A stretch of 64,000 bases of DNA from CAZBMJ01 sp964493205 (GCA_964493205.1 CAZBMJ010000008.1:1-64000); one strand, 5' to 3'. Shown: positions 34,884-44,721, counted from the stretch's first letter. The notes: generated from the sequence alone by a model not told the origin. A program made the numbers and translations.

Positions 34884-36044
34884 ATGAAACTTCATGAATA
34901 CCAAGCAAAAGAACTCTTACGCAAAAGAGGAGTTCTAACATTAGATAGTCAGGTGTGTTTCACCTTAGACGAAGCCTTACTAGCTGCTAAACACATTGGT
35001 TTACCTGTGGTAATTAAAGCTCAAGTTCATGCGGGCGGCAGAGGAAAAGCCGGTGGCATAAAACTTGCACGCACACAAGATGAGCTGACCTCTTATACTC
35101 AGCAGATTTTATCTATGACTATTAAAAATCAACAAACTAGCGAACAAGGTCAAAAAGTTTCTTGTGTTTTAATTGAAAAAGCAGCCCATATAAAAAAAGA
35201 ACTCTACGTAGCTGTTTTATTAGATAGACAAGCAGAAAAAATATGTTTAATTGCTTCTTCATGTGGTGGAATGGATATTGAGGAAGTAGCCCATAAAGAT
35301 CCTCAAAGTATTAAAAAAGTTTTAATTGATCCCCTAATGGGCCTTATGCCCTACCAAGTAAGAAATTTAGCTATTGAATTAGATATTGATAAAAAACTAC
35401 AATCAAAATTTGTATCCATAGTTATGCCTATGTATCGTTCTTTTATCGATATAGACGCTTCGTTGGTAGAAATAAACCCTCTTGGAATTACCAATGATGA
35501 CAGAATAATTGCTGTGGATGCTAAAATTAGTATTGATGATAATGCTATGTATCGACAAAAATTACTTGCAGAGATGCATGACCCAAGCCAAGAAGATGAA
35601 AAAGAAATTGAAGCTCAGCACCATCACTTAAGCTATGTAGCTTTAGAAGGTAACATTGGTTGTATGGTAAATGGCGCAGGATTAGCAATGGCCACTATGG
35701 ATATTATTAAACATGTGGGAGGAAAACCCGCTAACTTCCTAGATGTTGGTGGAAGCGCTACACAAAGTGCAGTGGAAGAAGCCTTAAAAATTATTGTAAA
35801 AGATAAAAATGTTAAAGCTATTTTTGTTAATGTATTTGGCGGAATAGCTCATTGTGATGTGATTGCCAGCGGCGTGGTAAATGCGGCCAAGTCAATTAGC
35901 TTAAAACTTCCATTAGTAGTAAGGCTCCAAGGTACCAACGTAGAAAAGGGTAAGGCTATTCTTAAGGAATCTGGTTTAAGCATTATTACTGCTGATAATA
36001 TGCTTGATGGCGCAAAATATGCTGTAGAAAAAGCTCGTATATAA
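34884..36044 (+). CDS. sucC: Succinyl-CoA synthetase beta subunit
   Basis: With SucD it interconverts succinyl-CoA and succinate with NTP formation. A protein of 386 residues. ATP-grasp landmarks: MKLHEYQAKELLRKRGV, KAQVHAGGRGKAGG, LVEINPLGI, and the C-terminal CoA-ligase part ANFLDVGGSA with FVNVFGGIAHCD. sucD follows after 11 bases, so the two form an operon. Confidence 0.97.
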   Translation: MKLHEYQAKELLRKRGVLTLDSQVCFTLDEALLAAKHIGLPVVIKAQVHAGGRGKAGGIKLARTQDELTSYTQQILSMTIKNQQTSEQGQKVSCVLIEKAAHIKKELYVAVLLDRQAEKICLIASSCGGMDIEEVAHKDPQSIKKVLIDPLMGLMPYQVRNLAIELDIDKKLQSKFVSIVMPMYRSFIDIDASLVEINPLGITNDDRIIAVDAKISIDDNAMYRQKLLAEMHDPSQEDEKEIEAQHHHLSYVALEGNIGCMVNGAGLAMATMDIIKHVGGKPANFLDVGGSATQSAVEEALKIIVKDKNVKAIFVNVFGGIAHCDVIASGVVNAAKSISLKLPLVVRLQGTNVEKGKAILKESGLSIITADNMLDGAKYAVEKARI

Positions 36045-36055
36045 AAGGAATTAGT

Positions 36056-36931
36056 ATGTCTATATATATAAATAAAAATACCAAAGTTATCGTGCAAGGA
36101 ATCACAGGTAAGGCTGGATCTTTTCATGCTGAACAAATGCTTGCTTATGGAACTAATATTGTTGCAGGTGTTACCCCTACTCGTGGGGGTGAAAAATTTC
36201 TTGATAGAATTATGGTGTATGACAGCGTAAAACAAGCAGTAAAACAAACTGGCGCTAATGCTTCGGTGATTTATGTACCCGCTCCTTTGGCCGCTGATGC
36301 TATTTTAGAAGCATGCGATGCTGGAATAGAACTAGTGATTTGCATAACAGAAGGCATTCCTACTCTGGATATGCTCAATGTTAAAGAAAGATTAAAAAAA
36401 TATAATACTAGGCTTATTGGCCCAAACTGCCCCGGAATTATAGCTCCGGATGTTTGTAAAATTGGTATTATGCCAGGCTTTATTCATAAAAAAGGTAACG
36501 TTGGTGTAGTTTCACGCTCGGGCACGCTCACCTATGAAGCTGTGTATCAACTCACCCAACTAGGTATTGGTCAATCAACTTGTATTGGAATTGGTGGTGA
36601 CCCATTAATTGGCACATCTTTTATTGATGTACTTAAAGCTTTTAATGAAGATGCAGAAACAAAAGCCATTGTTTTAATTGGTGAAATTGGTGGCAATGAA
36701 GAAGAAAAGGCTGCAATTTTTGCTAAAGAGCATATTAAAAAACCTATTATTGGCTTTATTTCTGGGCAAAGCGCACCTTTAGGTAAACGTATGGGGCATG
36801 CTGGTGCCATTATTTCTGCAGGGCAAGGCTTAGCACAAGACAAAATAGAAGCTTTTAAAAAGGCCGGAATTCACATAGCTTTAATACCTAGTGAAATTGG
36901 CTTAAAAGTTAAAGAAGCTTTGGCAGTTTAA
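36056..36931 (+). CDS. sucD: Succinyl-CoA synthetase alpha subunit
   Basis: A protein of 291 residues. CoA-binding VQGITGKAGSFHAEQM at the N-terminus, RLIGPNCPGIIAP, GVVSRSGTLTYEAV, and the phosphohistidine in GKRMGHAGAII. AAGGA precedes the start. It makes the active alpha-beta pair with SucC. No other TCA genes are in the window. Confidence 0.97.
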   Translation: MSIYINKNTKVIVQGITGKAGSFHAEQMLAYGTNIVAGVTPTRGGEKFLDRIMVYDSVKQAVKQTGANASVIYVPAPLAADAILEACDAGIELVICITEGIPTLDMLNVKERLKKYNTRLIGPNCPGIIAPDVCKIGIMPGFIHKKGNVGVVSRSGTLTYEAVYQLTQLGIGQSTCIGIGGDPLIGTSFIDVLKAFNEDAETKAIVLIGEIGGNEEEKAAIFAKEHIKKPIIGFISGQSAPLGKRMGHAGAIISAGQGLAQDKIEAFKKAGIHIALIPSEIGLKVKEALAV

Positions 36932-36944
36932 TACTACCAAAGCT
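36916..36944 (+). terminator. Weak sucCD terminator hairpin
   Basis: AGCTTTGG (36916-36923) pairs with CCAAAGCT (36937-36944), with extra AG/CT pairs inside. The stem spans the sucD stop and only a short T-poor tail follows, so it may stop or stabilise the transcript. Confidence 0.4.
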
Positions 36945-36964
36945 ATTTATCATATAATAACTGA

Positions 36965-37657
36965 CTATTCTTCCAAAAGAATATTAACAGCATTACCATC
37001 CAGTTTTCTCACGTGTACTAGTACTTTATCTTTTGCAGCTCTTTGGTCAACTTTTGGTATTTCTACTACATAACTAAAAGGCACAGCTCTGCGATCACAA
37101 ATTGTATGAAGTGGATTTTGCTTGATAATAGGCATAACGGATAAAGTATCATTTTTATCATTGAATTCCATTATAACTTTATCAAATTCCATACAACTGC
37201 TTGGGTGAAACCCAGTTAGCAATACGCTAGTAGAATCTACTTTTTCCACGCTAGTTATATTAGCATAGTTAAAATTATCTATTTTTGAGCTTCCAGGTTG
37301 CTCAATAGTAATTTTAGAATTAATAAAAGTATTTACTGAAATGTCATGGGTTCCTGTTTTTAATACACCTAATTTAACAGGTAAAATAAAAGGGACTACA
37401 GCCATTATACAATTGCGATCATTTACTTTTGTAGCACTTACCTCAATGGCAATTTTTTCTCCTACTATATCTGTTTTTGCTTTAGCACGCACATAACAAG
37501 TATTAGGAAGATAGCCAGTGAGAGTAACTTCTGAATCATCGTTACTATCAAATCCTTTTGGGATAAAAATATTATCTACATTAATTACTACTTCTTCACT
37601 TTCAGAAAAACAAAATAATGGAGTTAAAACTAAGCATAGCAAATAAATTTTTTTCAT
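36965..37657 (-). CDS. Exported protein of unknown function
   Basis: A protein of 230 residues with a signal peptide (IYLLCLVLTPLFCFS) and a strong GGGAGG site. The mature part is beta-rich. It has two similar halves, each with a turn like LTGYLPNTC or LTGFHPSSC followed by a strand and further Cys, suggesting two tandem beta-sandwich domains with disulfides. No named family recognised. Confidence 0.6.
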   Translation of the reverse strand: MKKIYLLCLVLTPLFCFSESEEVVINVDNIFIPKGFDSNDDSEVTLTGYLPNTCYVRAKAKTDIVGEKIAIEVSATKVNDRNCIMAVVPFILPVKLGVLKTGTHDISVNTFINSKITIEQPGSSKIDNFNYANITSVEKVDSTSVLLTGFHPSSCMEFDKVIMEFNDKNDTLSVMPIIKQNPLHTICDRRAVPFSYVVEIPKVDQRAAKDKVLVHVRKLDGNAVNILLEE

Positions 37658-37742
37658 CTGATCCTCCCAAAAAGCCCCAAAAAATGAGTGCTTATTTATA
37701 ATTTAGTGTTTTAATATAAATATACTGTTTTAATATTTTGAA

Positions 37743-39365
37743 TTAAGGCATAATAACTATTTTCCAATACTGACTATTATCTGATTGAAAAATATTAGTT
37801 TTAGCTGCAAAATTACCATTAGTGTCAGCATCTAAATAACGTAAAGTTGATTTCTGCTGTATAGTATAAAAATCATTTTGATTAATTACTGGCTTGATAA
37901 TCCATATTTGTGCAGAACTATTTTTATATTCTTTTGAAGAAACTATATAATTTGAAGAACTATTTTGACCTTCTAAATAACGTAAATTAGCTACTTGTTG
38001 TATTCGATATTCATCACCAGTAAGTTTTGTAATAATCCATTTTTGTGTATCGTCACTTTCTTTAAGCTTAGTCATGGCTGAATAACTTGAACTGGTAAGA
38101 GCATCTAAATAACGATTGTCGAATTTTTGTTGCAAAAAATAATAGGGAGCCGCATATTCTTTAGTAGGCAGCTCGCCTCCAAAAAGAGCTCGCCTGCCTT
38201 GATAGCTTTTATAAACTTTTGATGCACTGTGACCTATTTTTCCAACTATAAGAAGCCTATGATTATGTTCTCCAAATAAAGAAAGTGATTCATAATAATA
38301 AGTGCCTCGGGAAAGTCTATCTGGCCCCTGAAAATTACCTCCACACTTAATATCTAAATCTTCATTAGCGCCTTCTTCGCCATTACTTGTGCTATTATCA
38401 AGCTGTGAAAGTACATAGGTGATATTTTTATTTAAAAAATTTTCTATATATTCTTGGGTAGTAATTTTGTTATAGCAAGATTGATAAGAGTTTTCTGAAC
38501 ACATATAATGATAAGAATCTAATGGCTTAAAATTAAAACCGTATTTAAACCTTTCATAAGCACAAGGCTCATTAGAACTACACTGACAGTCTGGGCCTGA
38601 TAAGGAATTTAAAGAACTTTTAATACTACTAAACTCTCCTCTTTCAACATAAGGTGTAGTAGTGCGAATATAAGGATCGATAAAATCTGGAAATAACACA
38701 TTGCTAAAATTTAGCCCAAAACTAGGATATTTACCACCCAAGGTATAAAGTCCAGCCCAACTTGGTCTTCTTTGATCTAGATATAAATAAGAACTAGGAT
38801 TAGCTATTACATAGGAAACAGTAAGAGCATTAGGAAGTTCTTTTTCTATTTGCGTTCCTATGGCATAGCGCTGAGTAAATTGACCTCCTGCACTATGGCC
38901 GGTAATAATAATATTTTGTAAGTTAGGAAAAAATCCATTAAAAACTATATGGCGTATTAAATTATCCATAATATCAAAAGAACTTATTTGCATACCAAAA
39001 TTAACAGAATTATCTCCTTGCTTCCAACCATCCGTATCCCAAAAAAGCTCATTGGATTCAATAAAATCACAGTTATCATCAGTGCAGTTAGAACTACCAT
39101 CGTAATCATTTCCCTTAAACCAAGGGGATATAATTAAGGAGTTGGTATGTGAATTTGTTAGTTCTGCAGCATCAAGAATATAATTATAAATGGATTCAGC
39201 ATTACGAGAATTGCCCTCAATAGCGATAACAAGTTTATTTATGTTATAATTTTTTTCACTAATATCATAATTAGAAAAGTACTGTAACCTATCTTGTTCA
39301 CTAAAATAGAGCCACTCACTATTTAAACAAAAAGAAAACAAAAAAATAACGTATAAAAATCTCAT
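37743..39365 (-). CDS. Exported alpha/beta hydrolase with ricin-like C-terminal domain
   Basis: A protein of 540 residues. Signal peptide (FLYVIFLFSFCLNS). Residues ~40-330 form an esterase/lipase-like fold with the nucleophile elbow ITGHSAGG (Ser158) and IAIEGNSRN near the oxyanion side. Residues ~395-540 hold three ~45-residue beta-trefoil units: RYLDALTSSSYSAMTKLKES, LRYLEGQNSSSNYIVSS and LRYLDADTNGNFAAKTNIF, each ending in a QKW/QIW/QYW strand as in ricin-type lectins. The lectin half would bring the hydrolase to a glycan. Several Cys pairs are in the middle. Substrate unknown. Confidence 0.75.
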   Translation of the reverse strand: MRFLYVIFLFSFCLNSEWLYFSEQDRLQYFSNYDISEKNYNINKLVIAIEGNSRNAESIYNYILDAAELTNSHTNSLIISPWFKGNDYDGSSNCTDDNCDFIESNELFWDTDGWKQGDNSVNFGMQISSFDIMDNLIRHIVFNGFFPNLQNIIITGHSAGGQFTQRYAIGTQIEKELPNALTVSYVIANPSSYLYLDQRRPSWAGLYTLGGKYPSFGLNFSNVLFPDFIDPYIRTTTPYVERGEFSSIKSSLNSLSGPDCQCSSNEPCAYERFKYGFNFKPLDSYHYMCSENSYQSCYNKITTQEYIENFLNKNITYVLSQLDNSTSNGEEGANEDLDIKCGGNFQGPDRLSRGTYYYESLSLFGEHNHRLLIVGKIGHSASKVYKSYQGRRALFGGELPTKEYAAPYYFLQQKFDNRYLDALTSSSYSAMTKLKESDDTQKWIITKLTGDEYRIQQVANLRYLEGQNSSSNYIVSSKEYKNSSAQIWIIKPVINQNDFYTIQQKSTLRYLDADTNGNFAAKTNIFQSDNSQYWKIVIMP

Positions 39366-39398
39366 AAAAACCCCATTATATTATGAGGCTATAATTTA

Positions 39399-40043
39399 TC
39401 AAAAGCTAGTAATAATAGCTATATAATGAAACAAGCTACCAAAAAATACAAAAGTATGCCAAACAGCATGATGATATTTAACTTTTTTCATTAAGTAAGC
39501 CACAGTGCCTCCTGTATAAAACAGACCGCCTAGAAATAAGTAGCTCATGCTTTCAGCGGGCACAGATTGAACCATGGGTTTATAAGCAATAACTATTAAC
39601 CAGCCCATGGCAATGTACATTAAGGTTGAAAATAGTTTAAAACGTCCGGTAAAAAATAACTTAAAAATAATACCTACCAAAGCAAAAAACCAAATAGATA
39701 TAAGCATCCACAAAGACCATTTTTCAGATAAATGAAGTGCCAAAAAAGGTGTATAAGTACCTGCAATTAATAAATAAATACCAATATGATCTAAAAGTTT
39801 AAATAGAGTCTTTGCTTTAAGAAAGGGAAGTGCATGATAAAGAGTTGATGAGGTATATAAAAAAATTAGAGAAATCCCATAAATTAAATAACTCACAAAA
39901 TGAGTGATGCTGCCATTAATAGTGGCCAATACTAAAAGCACCGTAAGGCCCACTATCCCTAATAATGCCCCAATTCCATGGATCACACTATTTGCTATCT
40001 CTTCACCTTTGGAGTATTGCTTTACATCAATTTCGATCCTCAT
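39399..40043 (-). CDS. Hemolysin III / PAQR family membrane protein
   Basis: A protein of 214 residues with seven membrane helices. The family blocks are present: EEIANSVIHGIGALLG, SSTLYHALPF, HIGIYLLIAGTYTPF and the metal-binding HAVWHTFVFFGSLFHY. Bacterial members (YqfA, HlyIII) may be zinc-dependent lipid hydrolases. The hemolysin name comes from one family member and does not prove toxicity. GAGGG precedes the ATG. Confidence 0.88.
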   Translation of the reverse strand: MRIEIDVKQYSKGEEIANSVIHGIGALLGIVGLTVLLVLATINGSITHFVSYLIYGISLIFLYTSSTLYHALPFLKAKTLFKLLDHIGIYLLIAGTYTPFLALHLSEKWSLWMLISIWFFALVGIIFKLFFTGRFKLFSTLMYIAMGWLIVIAYKPMVQSVPAESMSYLFLGGLFYTGGTVAYLMKKVKYHHAVWHTFVFFGSLFHYIAIITSF

Positions 40044-40118
40044 TTTTCCCTCAAAAGTAAATAAATTTCTTTTACTGTATCACTGTAATATTTATAAACA
40101 ATACAAATTATAAATCTC

Positions 40119-41186
40119 ATGAATATAATAGGCTACTATTCTGTTTATAAACACAATATGCCAAAAAGATATTTTTGTTATTTATTTTTACTGTATATAA
40201 CTACTAATAACTACAGTTATTGTACAGATATTAATAATAATATATTTTACGATTTAATATATAAGCCAACAAAAAATATTTTTGATAAAATAGAATATAA
40301 AGAATTTAATTTTCCAGAATACTCCTTAATAGATATTGAATTACCACTAGAAGATATAACTTTAATATCTGATTTACTCATAAAATACGACGATTTTTTA
40401 AGTAAAGAAAAAAATTTTTATAATTATTATAGTATCCATGAACAAAACGTACAAACAGCAACTATAGTAGCCTTAGTATCAGGAGGAATCGCTACAGTTT
40501 TAGCAGTGGTTTTATCACCCATCAATATCGCCCAAATTTCTTGCCATGAATACGCTTGTGACGATGATGATTTTAATATTTTAATCACTAAAAATGACAT
40601 TGGAGGCGAACATATTTATTGCGCACAAAATGGTTTAGACTATGACTGCCTAAAATATAATTATCAAATTCTTGGACTAAGTAATCTTTTTCAAAATCAT
40701 TTGTATAGTGCTGGATGTGATAAAAATTTAAACCCAAATTTAATTAACACAGAAATAGTATTAGGTACCTATAGCAAATCAATAGATAAACTTTGTCTAG
40801 CTAGCGTTTCTATAAGCCCCTACTTACCTTCTTTAATAGCCTTATTGCCTAACCTATACACTGTGCCAAAAAGTTTTTATTCATACATAAAGCTTAAATT
40901 ACTTAAAAATAAATTAAATACACCACAAAACAATACTCATTTAATAGACAGAATAATTATCAATAATATTGTAATAAAACTAAAAAATGAACCTAATTTA
41001 CCAGAAGAAATTAAACATATAATTTATCATGTTTTTATATTTTATGGCATAGCCCTAAATATTGAAACAGAAATACAAGTACCCATAAGACAAGAGGTAG
41101 AAACCTTAAAAAACCAACCCGGATTTCTAAAAAACTTTACTTCTTGGGCCTATAAAAAATGTTTTGGTTCTAAACATCAAGATTAA
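40119..41186 (+). CDS. Membrane or exported protein of unknown function
   Basis: A protein of 355 residues and no recognised family. The N-terminus has a hydrophobic segment (YFCYLFLLYITT) that may be a signal peptide; the start could also be the ATG at 40158. A second hydrophobic segment lies near 115-138 (TIVALVSGGIATVLAVVLSP), followed by a Cys-containing loop (CHEYACDDDDFN, YCAQNGLDYDC), and a third lies near 227-245. The C-terminal third is charged and helical. No convincing ribosome site, and very AT-rich. Confidence 0.5.
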   Translation: MNIIGYYSVYKHNMPKRYFCYLFLLYITTNNYSYCTDINNNIFYDLIYKPTKNIFDKIEYKEFNFPEYSLIDIELPLEDITLISDLLIKYDDFLSKEKNFYNYYSIHEQNVQTATIVALVSGGIATVLAVVLSPINIAQISCHEYACDDDDFNILITKNDIGGEHIYCAQNGLDYDCLKYNYQILGLSNLFQNHLYSAGCDKNLNPNLINTEIVLGTYSKSIDKLCLASVSISPYLPSLIALLPNLYTVPKSFYSYIKLKLLKNKLNTPQNNTHLIDRIIINNIVIKLKNEPNLPEEIKHIIYHVFIFYGIALNIETEIQVPIRQEVETLKNQPGFLKNFTSWAYKKCFGSKHQD

Positions 41187-41351
41187 TGCAAATTTATTTA
41201 ATGAGTGAGCTTTGGCAAGTCTATTGCAGGAAGATCCCTTAAAGCAAGTGATACCAATTTTATCAAATAGCTTTGCTAAATCGCTATCCCTCAACATTGC
41301 ATGAGCATTAATAGCCAATAAAAACAAAACATATGGAATCAGTTTAATCAT
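41127..41351 (-). CDS. Small exported protein downstream of ftsK (tentative)
   Basis: A frame of 74 residues from the ATG at 41351, with a plausible signal peptide (KLIPYVLFLLAINAHA) and two cysteines in the short mature part (ITCFKGSSC). It follows ftsK by about 25 bases but overlaps the 3' end of the convergent gene by 60 bases, and its ribosome site is weak. It may be spurious. Confidence 0.35.
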   Translation of the reverse strand: MIKLIPYVLFLLAINAHAMLRDSDLAKLFDKIGITCFKGSSCNRLAKAHSLNKFALILMFRTKTFFIGPRSKVF

Positions 41352-41378
41352 ATTTACAACCAAAAAGCGCCAACAAGA

Positions 41379-43613
41379 TTATTCAATAAAAATTTCTCTA
41401 TCACCTTTTGAATTAAGCACAGGACCAACGATACCTTGTTTTTCCATATGCTCAACAATTTTGGCAGCTCTATTATACCCCACACTTAAGTGACGTTGTA
41501 AAAAGCTTATGGAGCACTTTTTATTTTCTTTAATTATAGTAATTGCCTCAGATAATTTTTCGTCTTCAAAATTATTACTAGAACTATCTGTAATATTTTC
41601 TGCTTCTTGATCACTAAATTCTGCTATTTCTTCTTGATAGTTAGTACTTGCTTGGTTCGTCCAAAAATCAATAACTCTTAAAAGTTCTTTTTCAGAAATA
41701 AATGCACCATGAACTCTGTAAACATCACTAGTACCTGGAGGCATTATTAAAGCATCTCCTCTGCCTAAAAGTTTCTCGGCACCGTACTTATTAATAATAG
41801 TTTTAGAATCATGACAAGAAGCCAATCTAAAACCCATGCGTACAGGAAAGTTAGCTTTAATAACTCCAGTAATCACATCTACACTGGGCCTTTGAGTAGC
41901 AAGCATCACGTGTATGCCGCAAGCCCGAGCCTTTTGAGCCAAACGCATAATATACGTTTCCACATCTTTTCCTGCAACTGCTAATAAATCTGCATATTCA
42001 TCAACAACTATGACAATATAAGGCTGATGTTCGTGCTCTTTGCCGGTGACTTTCTTAAGACCTGAAATATCTATTTGAGTAATTTTTTTGTTATAAGTGT
42101 CAATATCTCGCACCATAGCTTCTTTCATTAACTCATAGCGCAAATCCATTTCTTTTACAGCCCATTTTAAGGCATTAGCAGCTTTTTTTGCGTCTATAAT
42201 AGGAGGTAATAATAAATGCGGAATGCCATTATAAATAGATAGCTCAAGCATTTTAGGATCGATCATCAAAAAACGTACATCTTTAGGGCTTGCTCGGTAT
42301 AAAATAGAGCAAATCATAGCATTAACACTAACAGATTTACCAGAACCTGTAGTGCCTGCTATTAAAACATGGGGCATGTCAGCCAAATTCATAAAATACG
42401 GCTTACCCTCAACATCTTTGCCAATGGCCATGCATAGCTTATGGGTTTCTAAGGCATATGCTTCACTGGCCACTATTTCTTTTAAATATACTGTCTCACG
42501 CTTTTCATTAGGAACCTCAATACCCACAGCGCCTTTTCCAGGTATTGGCGTGACAATTCGCACTTGCACCGCAGACATGGCCATGGCTATATCATCGCTT
42601 AAACTGGCTATTCTTGAGAGTTTAATACCTGCAGCTGGAACAAATTCATAATTTGTAACCACTGGCCCTGTGCGTATTTCTCTAATTTTGCCTTCAATAC
42701 CAAACTGTAAAAATGCTTTTTGCAATTTGTCAGCTTCTTTTTTCAATAATTCTTGATTCACTGGTGAAGCAGAAGGTTCGTCATAATCTAATAATTTTAA
42801 AGGAGGCAAACTAAAAGTTTGATCTTCGTTCACTATCACTGATTTAACATTATTTTGACGTTTTTGTTCTACAATCTGAATTTCTTGTTTTTCTGGCGGC
42901 ACTACACTAATAGCTATTTTTTGCACTAAAGGCTCAGCAGGCATAGCTAAAGGCATACTTATTTTTTCTTTTAATTTAGTATTTTTAGGTATTTTTGATT
43001 TCAAAAAACTATAAGCTTTAGGTATAAAAACAAGCATATGTGATAAAAATGGACGTGAAACAATTAAAACTAAGCCTGATACTATAAAAGCAAAGCTAAT
43101 AAGATATAAACCAATAGTAGATGTATAAAAAACAATTATTTTTTTAATACTTAAGCCTAAAATACCGCTTAATAAGAAGCTGTCTTGTTTATTGGGTATA
43201 GCAAGTAAAGGCAGTAAACCAAGCGTGCATAAATTAGCCCCTAGCATGCTTTTGTAGCTAAATAATGCTGGCATAAAAAATAATCTGCCTGATAAATAAA
43301 GAAAGCTCATTGGAATGAGCAAAGAAAACATTCCAAAAAAAGAAGTCAAGGTTTCTGCTATAATAGCTCCACTAAGGCCTAAATAATTATGAAGCTCTTG
43401 TTCTTTAGTTTTTAAAATAGTTGTGTCATCACTATTAAAAGAAAAAATAGCTAAGAATAAAGCTATTCCTATAATCAAAAAAATAATAGCGCTAATTTCT
43501 TTGGCCAAATAAAAATTTATAGACTTTTTTTTGTGTCTGGCTGTAAAGTTATTTCGCCATATATCAAAAAAATCATATAAACTAAATTTTAAATTATTTA
43601 TCAATGTTTTCAT
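41379..43613 (-). CDS. ftsK: DNA translocase FtsK
   Basis: A septal DNA pump that clears chromosome dimers. A protein of 744 residues: four membrane helices (about 30-190), a short linker (the long Pro/Gln linker of E. coli is missing), the RecA-like motor with Walker A LIAGTTGSGKSVS and Walker B IVIVVDEYADLL, ATQRPSVDVITG, and a C-terminal winged-helix gamma domain (SISFLQRHLSVGYNRAAKIV) that reads polar DNA signals. The compact SpoIIIE-like length is common. Confidence 0.95.
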   Translation of the reverse strand: MKTLINNLKFSLYDFFDIWRNNFTARHKKKSINFYLAKEISAIIFLIIGIALFLAIFSFNSDDTTILKTKEQELHNYLGLSGAIIAETLTSFFGMFSLLIPMSFLYLSGRLFFMPALFSYKSMLGANLCTLGLLPLLAIPNKQDSFLLSGILGLSIKKIIVFYTSTIGLYLISFAFIVSGLVLIVSRPFLSHMLVFIPKAYSFLKSKIPKNTKLKEKISMPLAMPAEPLVQKIAISVVPPEKQEIQIVEQKRQNNVKSVIVNEDQTFSLPPLKLLDYDEPSASPVNQELLKKEADKLQKAFLQFGIEGKIREIRTGPVVTNYEFVPAAGIKLSRIASLSDDIAMAMSAVQVRIVTPIPGKGAVGIEVPNEKRETVYLKEIVASEAYALETHKLCMAIGKDVEGKPYFMNLADMPHVLIAGTTGSGKSVSVNAMICSILYRASPKDVRFLMIDPKMLELSIYNGIPHLLLPPIIDAKKAANALKWAVKEMDLRYELMKEAMVRDIDTYNKKITQIDISGLKKVTGKEHEHQPYIVIVVDEYADLLAVAGKDVETYIMRLAQKARACGIHVMLATQRPSVDVITGVIKANFPVRMGFRLASCHDSKTIINKYGAEKLLGRGDALIMPPGTSDVYRVHGAFISEKELLRVIDFWTNQASTNYQEEIAEFSDQEAENITDSSSNNFEDEKLSEAITIIKENKKCSISFLQRHLSVGYNRAAKIVEHMEKQGIVGPVLNSKGDREIFIE

Positions 43614-43676
43614 ACTTAGCCTTAATAAATTCTAAAAAAAACTACCAGAGCAAGAATAACACTACAACAAAGAAAA

Positions 43677-43868
43677 GTGATAGATCCTACAATAAAAACA
43701 CGAATAATTGAAACCCAAGGGATAATGGGCTTTTTTTTATTATTGATTGGGCTATGGTATAAAAAAAACATTCTTTATCCTAAACTTTTTTTCTTGATTC
43801 ATAAGTATTTTATAAGTATTTTAATTGTTATCATCTCTTTTACAATCTATAAGCTTAACTTTTATTAA
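43677..43868 (+). CDS. Small membrane protein (tentative)
   Basis: A frame of 63 residues from a GTG codon with an AAAGAAAA stretch upstream. Two hydrophobic helices (GIMGFFLLLIGLWY and YFISILIVIISFTIYKL). It is divergent from ftsK and lies just before the next gene. No family recognised, and it could be noncoding. Confidence 0.35.
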   Translation: MIDPTIKTRIIETQGIMGFFLLLIGLWYKKNILYPKLFFLIHKYFISILIVIISFTIYKLNFY

Positions 43869-43881
43869 AAATGAGACAACC

Positions 43882-44340
43882 ATGCGTAAATTACTAGTTT
43901 TACTTTTGCTTCTTCTTGTGATTGCTGGAAGTTATTTTGGATATATCCATTTTACCGCAGCAGACTTACCTACCTTTGGTTTAACGCTAAGTGGTGAAAA
44001 AGGCAAGGTAAAAAATACCACTAAAAAATTCTTAGAGAGCATTGAATTTAAAAATGCTGATGCCATCAAGTCTTTTATGAATTCAGAAGTTAGTGCGCCA
44101 GATGTTGACAACTTTTTAAATAAAACTTTTGATATGCCTTACGATACGGTTGATTTAGAAAAATTTAGTGTAGAAGCCATTGAAATGGATTCTAGTAATA
44201 CCAGAAGCAAAGTTAGAATAAGAATTATGGGCAATAACCAAACTAGCAAAGAATCATTTAATAAGAGCAAAGTTCTTTATTGGTACTTCCAACCCGATAT
44301 GCGTACATGGCTTATAGATATTAAAAATTTGTCTTTGTAG
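43882..44340 (+). CDS. Membrane-anchored or exported protein of unknown function
   Basis: A protein of 152 residues from the ATG at 43882 (GAGA upstream; an upstream start at 43825 would add a non-hydrophobic stretch). The N-terminal segment LLVLLLLLLVIAGSYFGYIHF is a signal anchor or signal peptide. The mature part resembles the DUF4878/NTF2-like style of small periplasmic domains (VKNTTKKFLESIEFKNADAI, ending VLYWYFQPDMRTWLIDIKNL), but the match is only in general layout. Confidence 0.55.
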   Translation: MRKLLVLLLLLLVIAGSYFGYIHFTAADLPTFGLTLSGEKGKVKNTTKKFLESIEFKNADAIKSFMNSEVSAPDVDNFLNKTFDMPYDTVDLEKFSVEAIEMDSSNTRSKVRIRIMGNNQTSKESFNKSKVLYWYFQPDMRTWLIDIKNLSL

Positions 44341-44400
44341 TTTATAAGCCCTTAATTTATAACAAAAATTTAGATTTGGTCTAAATATATGGATTAAAGA

Positions 44401-44429
44401 TTGATTTGTACTCAAATAATGAGTATAAT
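44401..44429 (+). promoter_or_regulatory. Promoter and operator of the toxin-antitoxin pair
   Basis: TTGATT (44401-44406) and TATAAT (44424-44429) are 17 bases apart, a good sigma70 promoter. A perfect inverted repeat, TACTCA-AATAA-TGAGTA (44409-44425), sits between and on the -10 box, a natural site for the HTH antitoxin to shut its own promoter. The -10 box ends only seven bases before the toxin ATG, so the mRNA may be leaderless. Confidence 0.75.
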
Positions 44430-44436
44430 ATAACCT

Positions 44437-44721
44437 ATGGATATTTTTGATGTAGACTTTTCTTTAAAAGTTAAAAAAACACTAATAGGACTGCCTATCC
44501 ATATCATAGATAAACTAGAAGGTTGGGTTAAAGCAATTGAAAAAGATGGTTTGCGTCAAGTACAAAAAACACCTGGCTATCATGATGAACCACTGAAAGG
44601 AAAACGTTTTGGTCAAAGATCTATAAGATTAAATAAAGCATATAGAGCTATTTATACAGTTAAAAAAGGAAAAGAAATCGAATTTATTGAAATTAAAGAG
44701 GTAAATAAACATGAATACTAA
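44437..44721 (+). CDS. RelE/HigB-family toxin
   Basis: A protein of 94 residues with the RelE-fold layout: a helical N-terminal half (LKVKKTLIGLPIHIIDKLEGWVKAI), then PGYHDEPLKGKRFGQRSIRL and NKAYRAIYTVKKGKEIEFIEIKEV, typical of HigB-like ribosome-dependent mRNA interferases. The basic Lys/Arg positions (KGKR, RSIR, YRAIY) are kept. It overlaps the antitoxin by 11 bases, toxin first, the HigBA order. Confidence 0.85.
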   Translation: MDIFDVDFSLKVKKTLIGLPIHIIDKLEGWVKAIEKDGLRQVQKTPGYHDEPLKGKRFGQRSIRLNKAYRAIYTVKKGKEIEFIEIKEVNKHEY

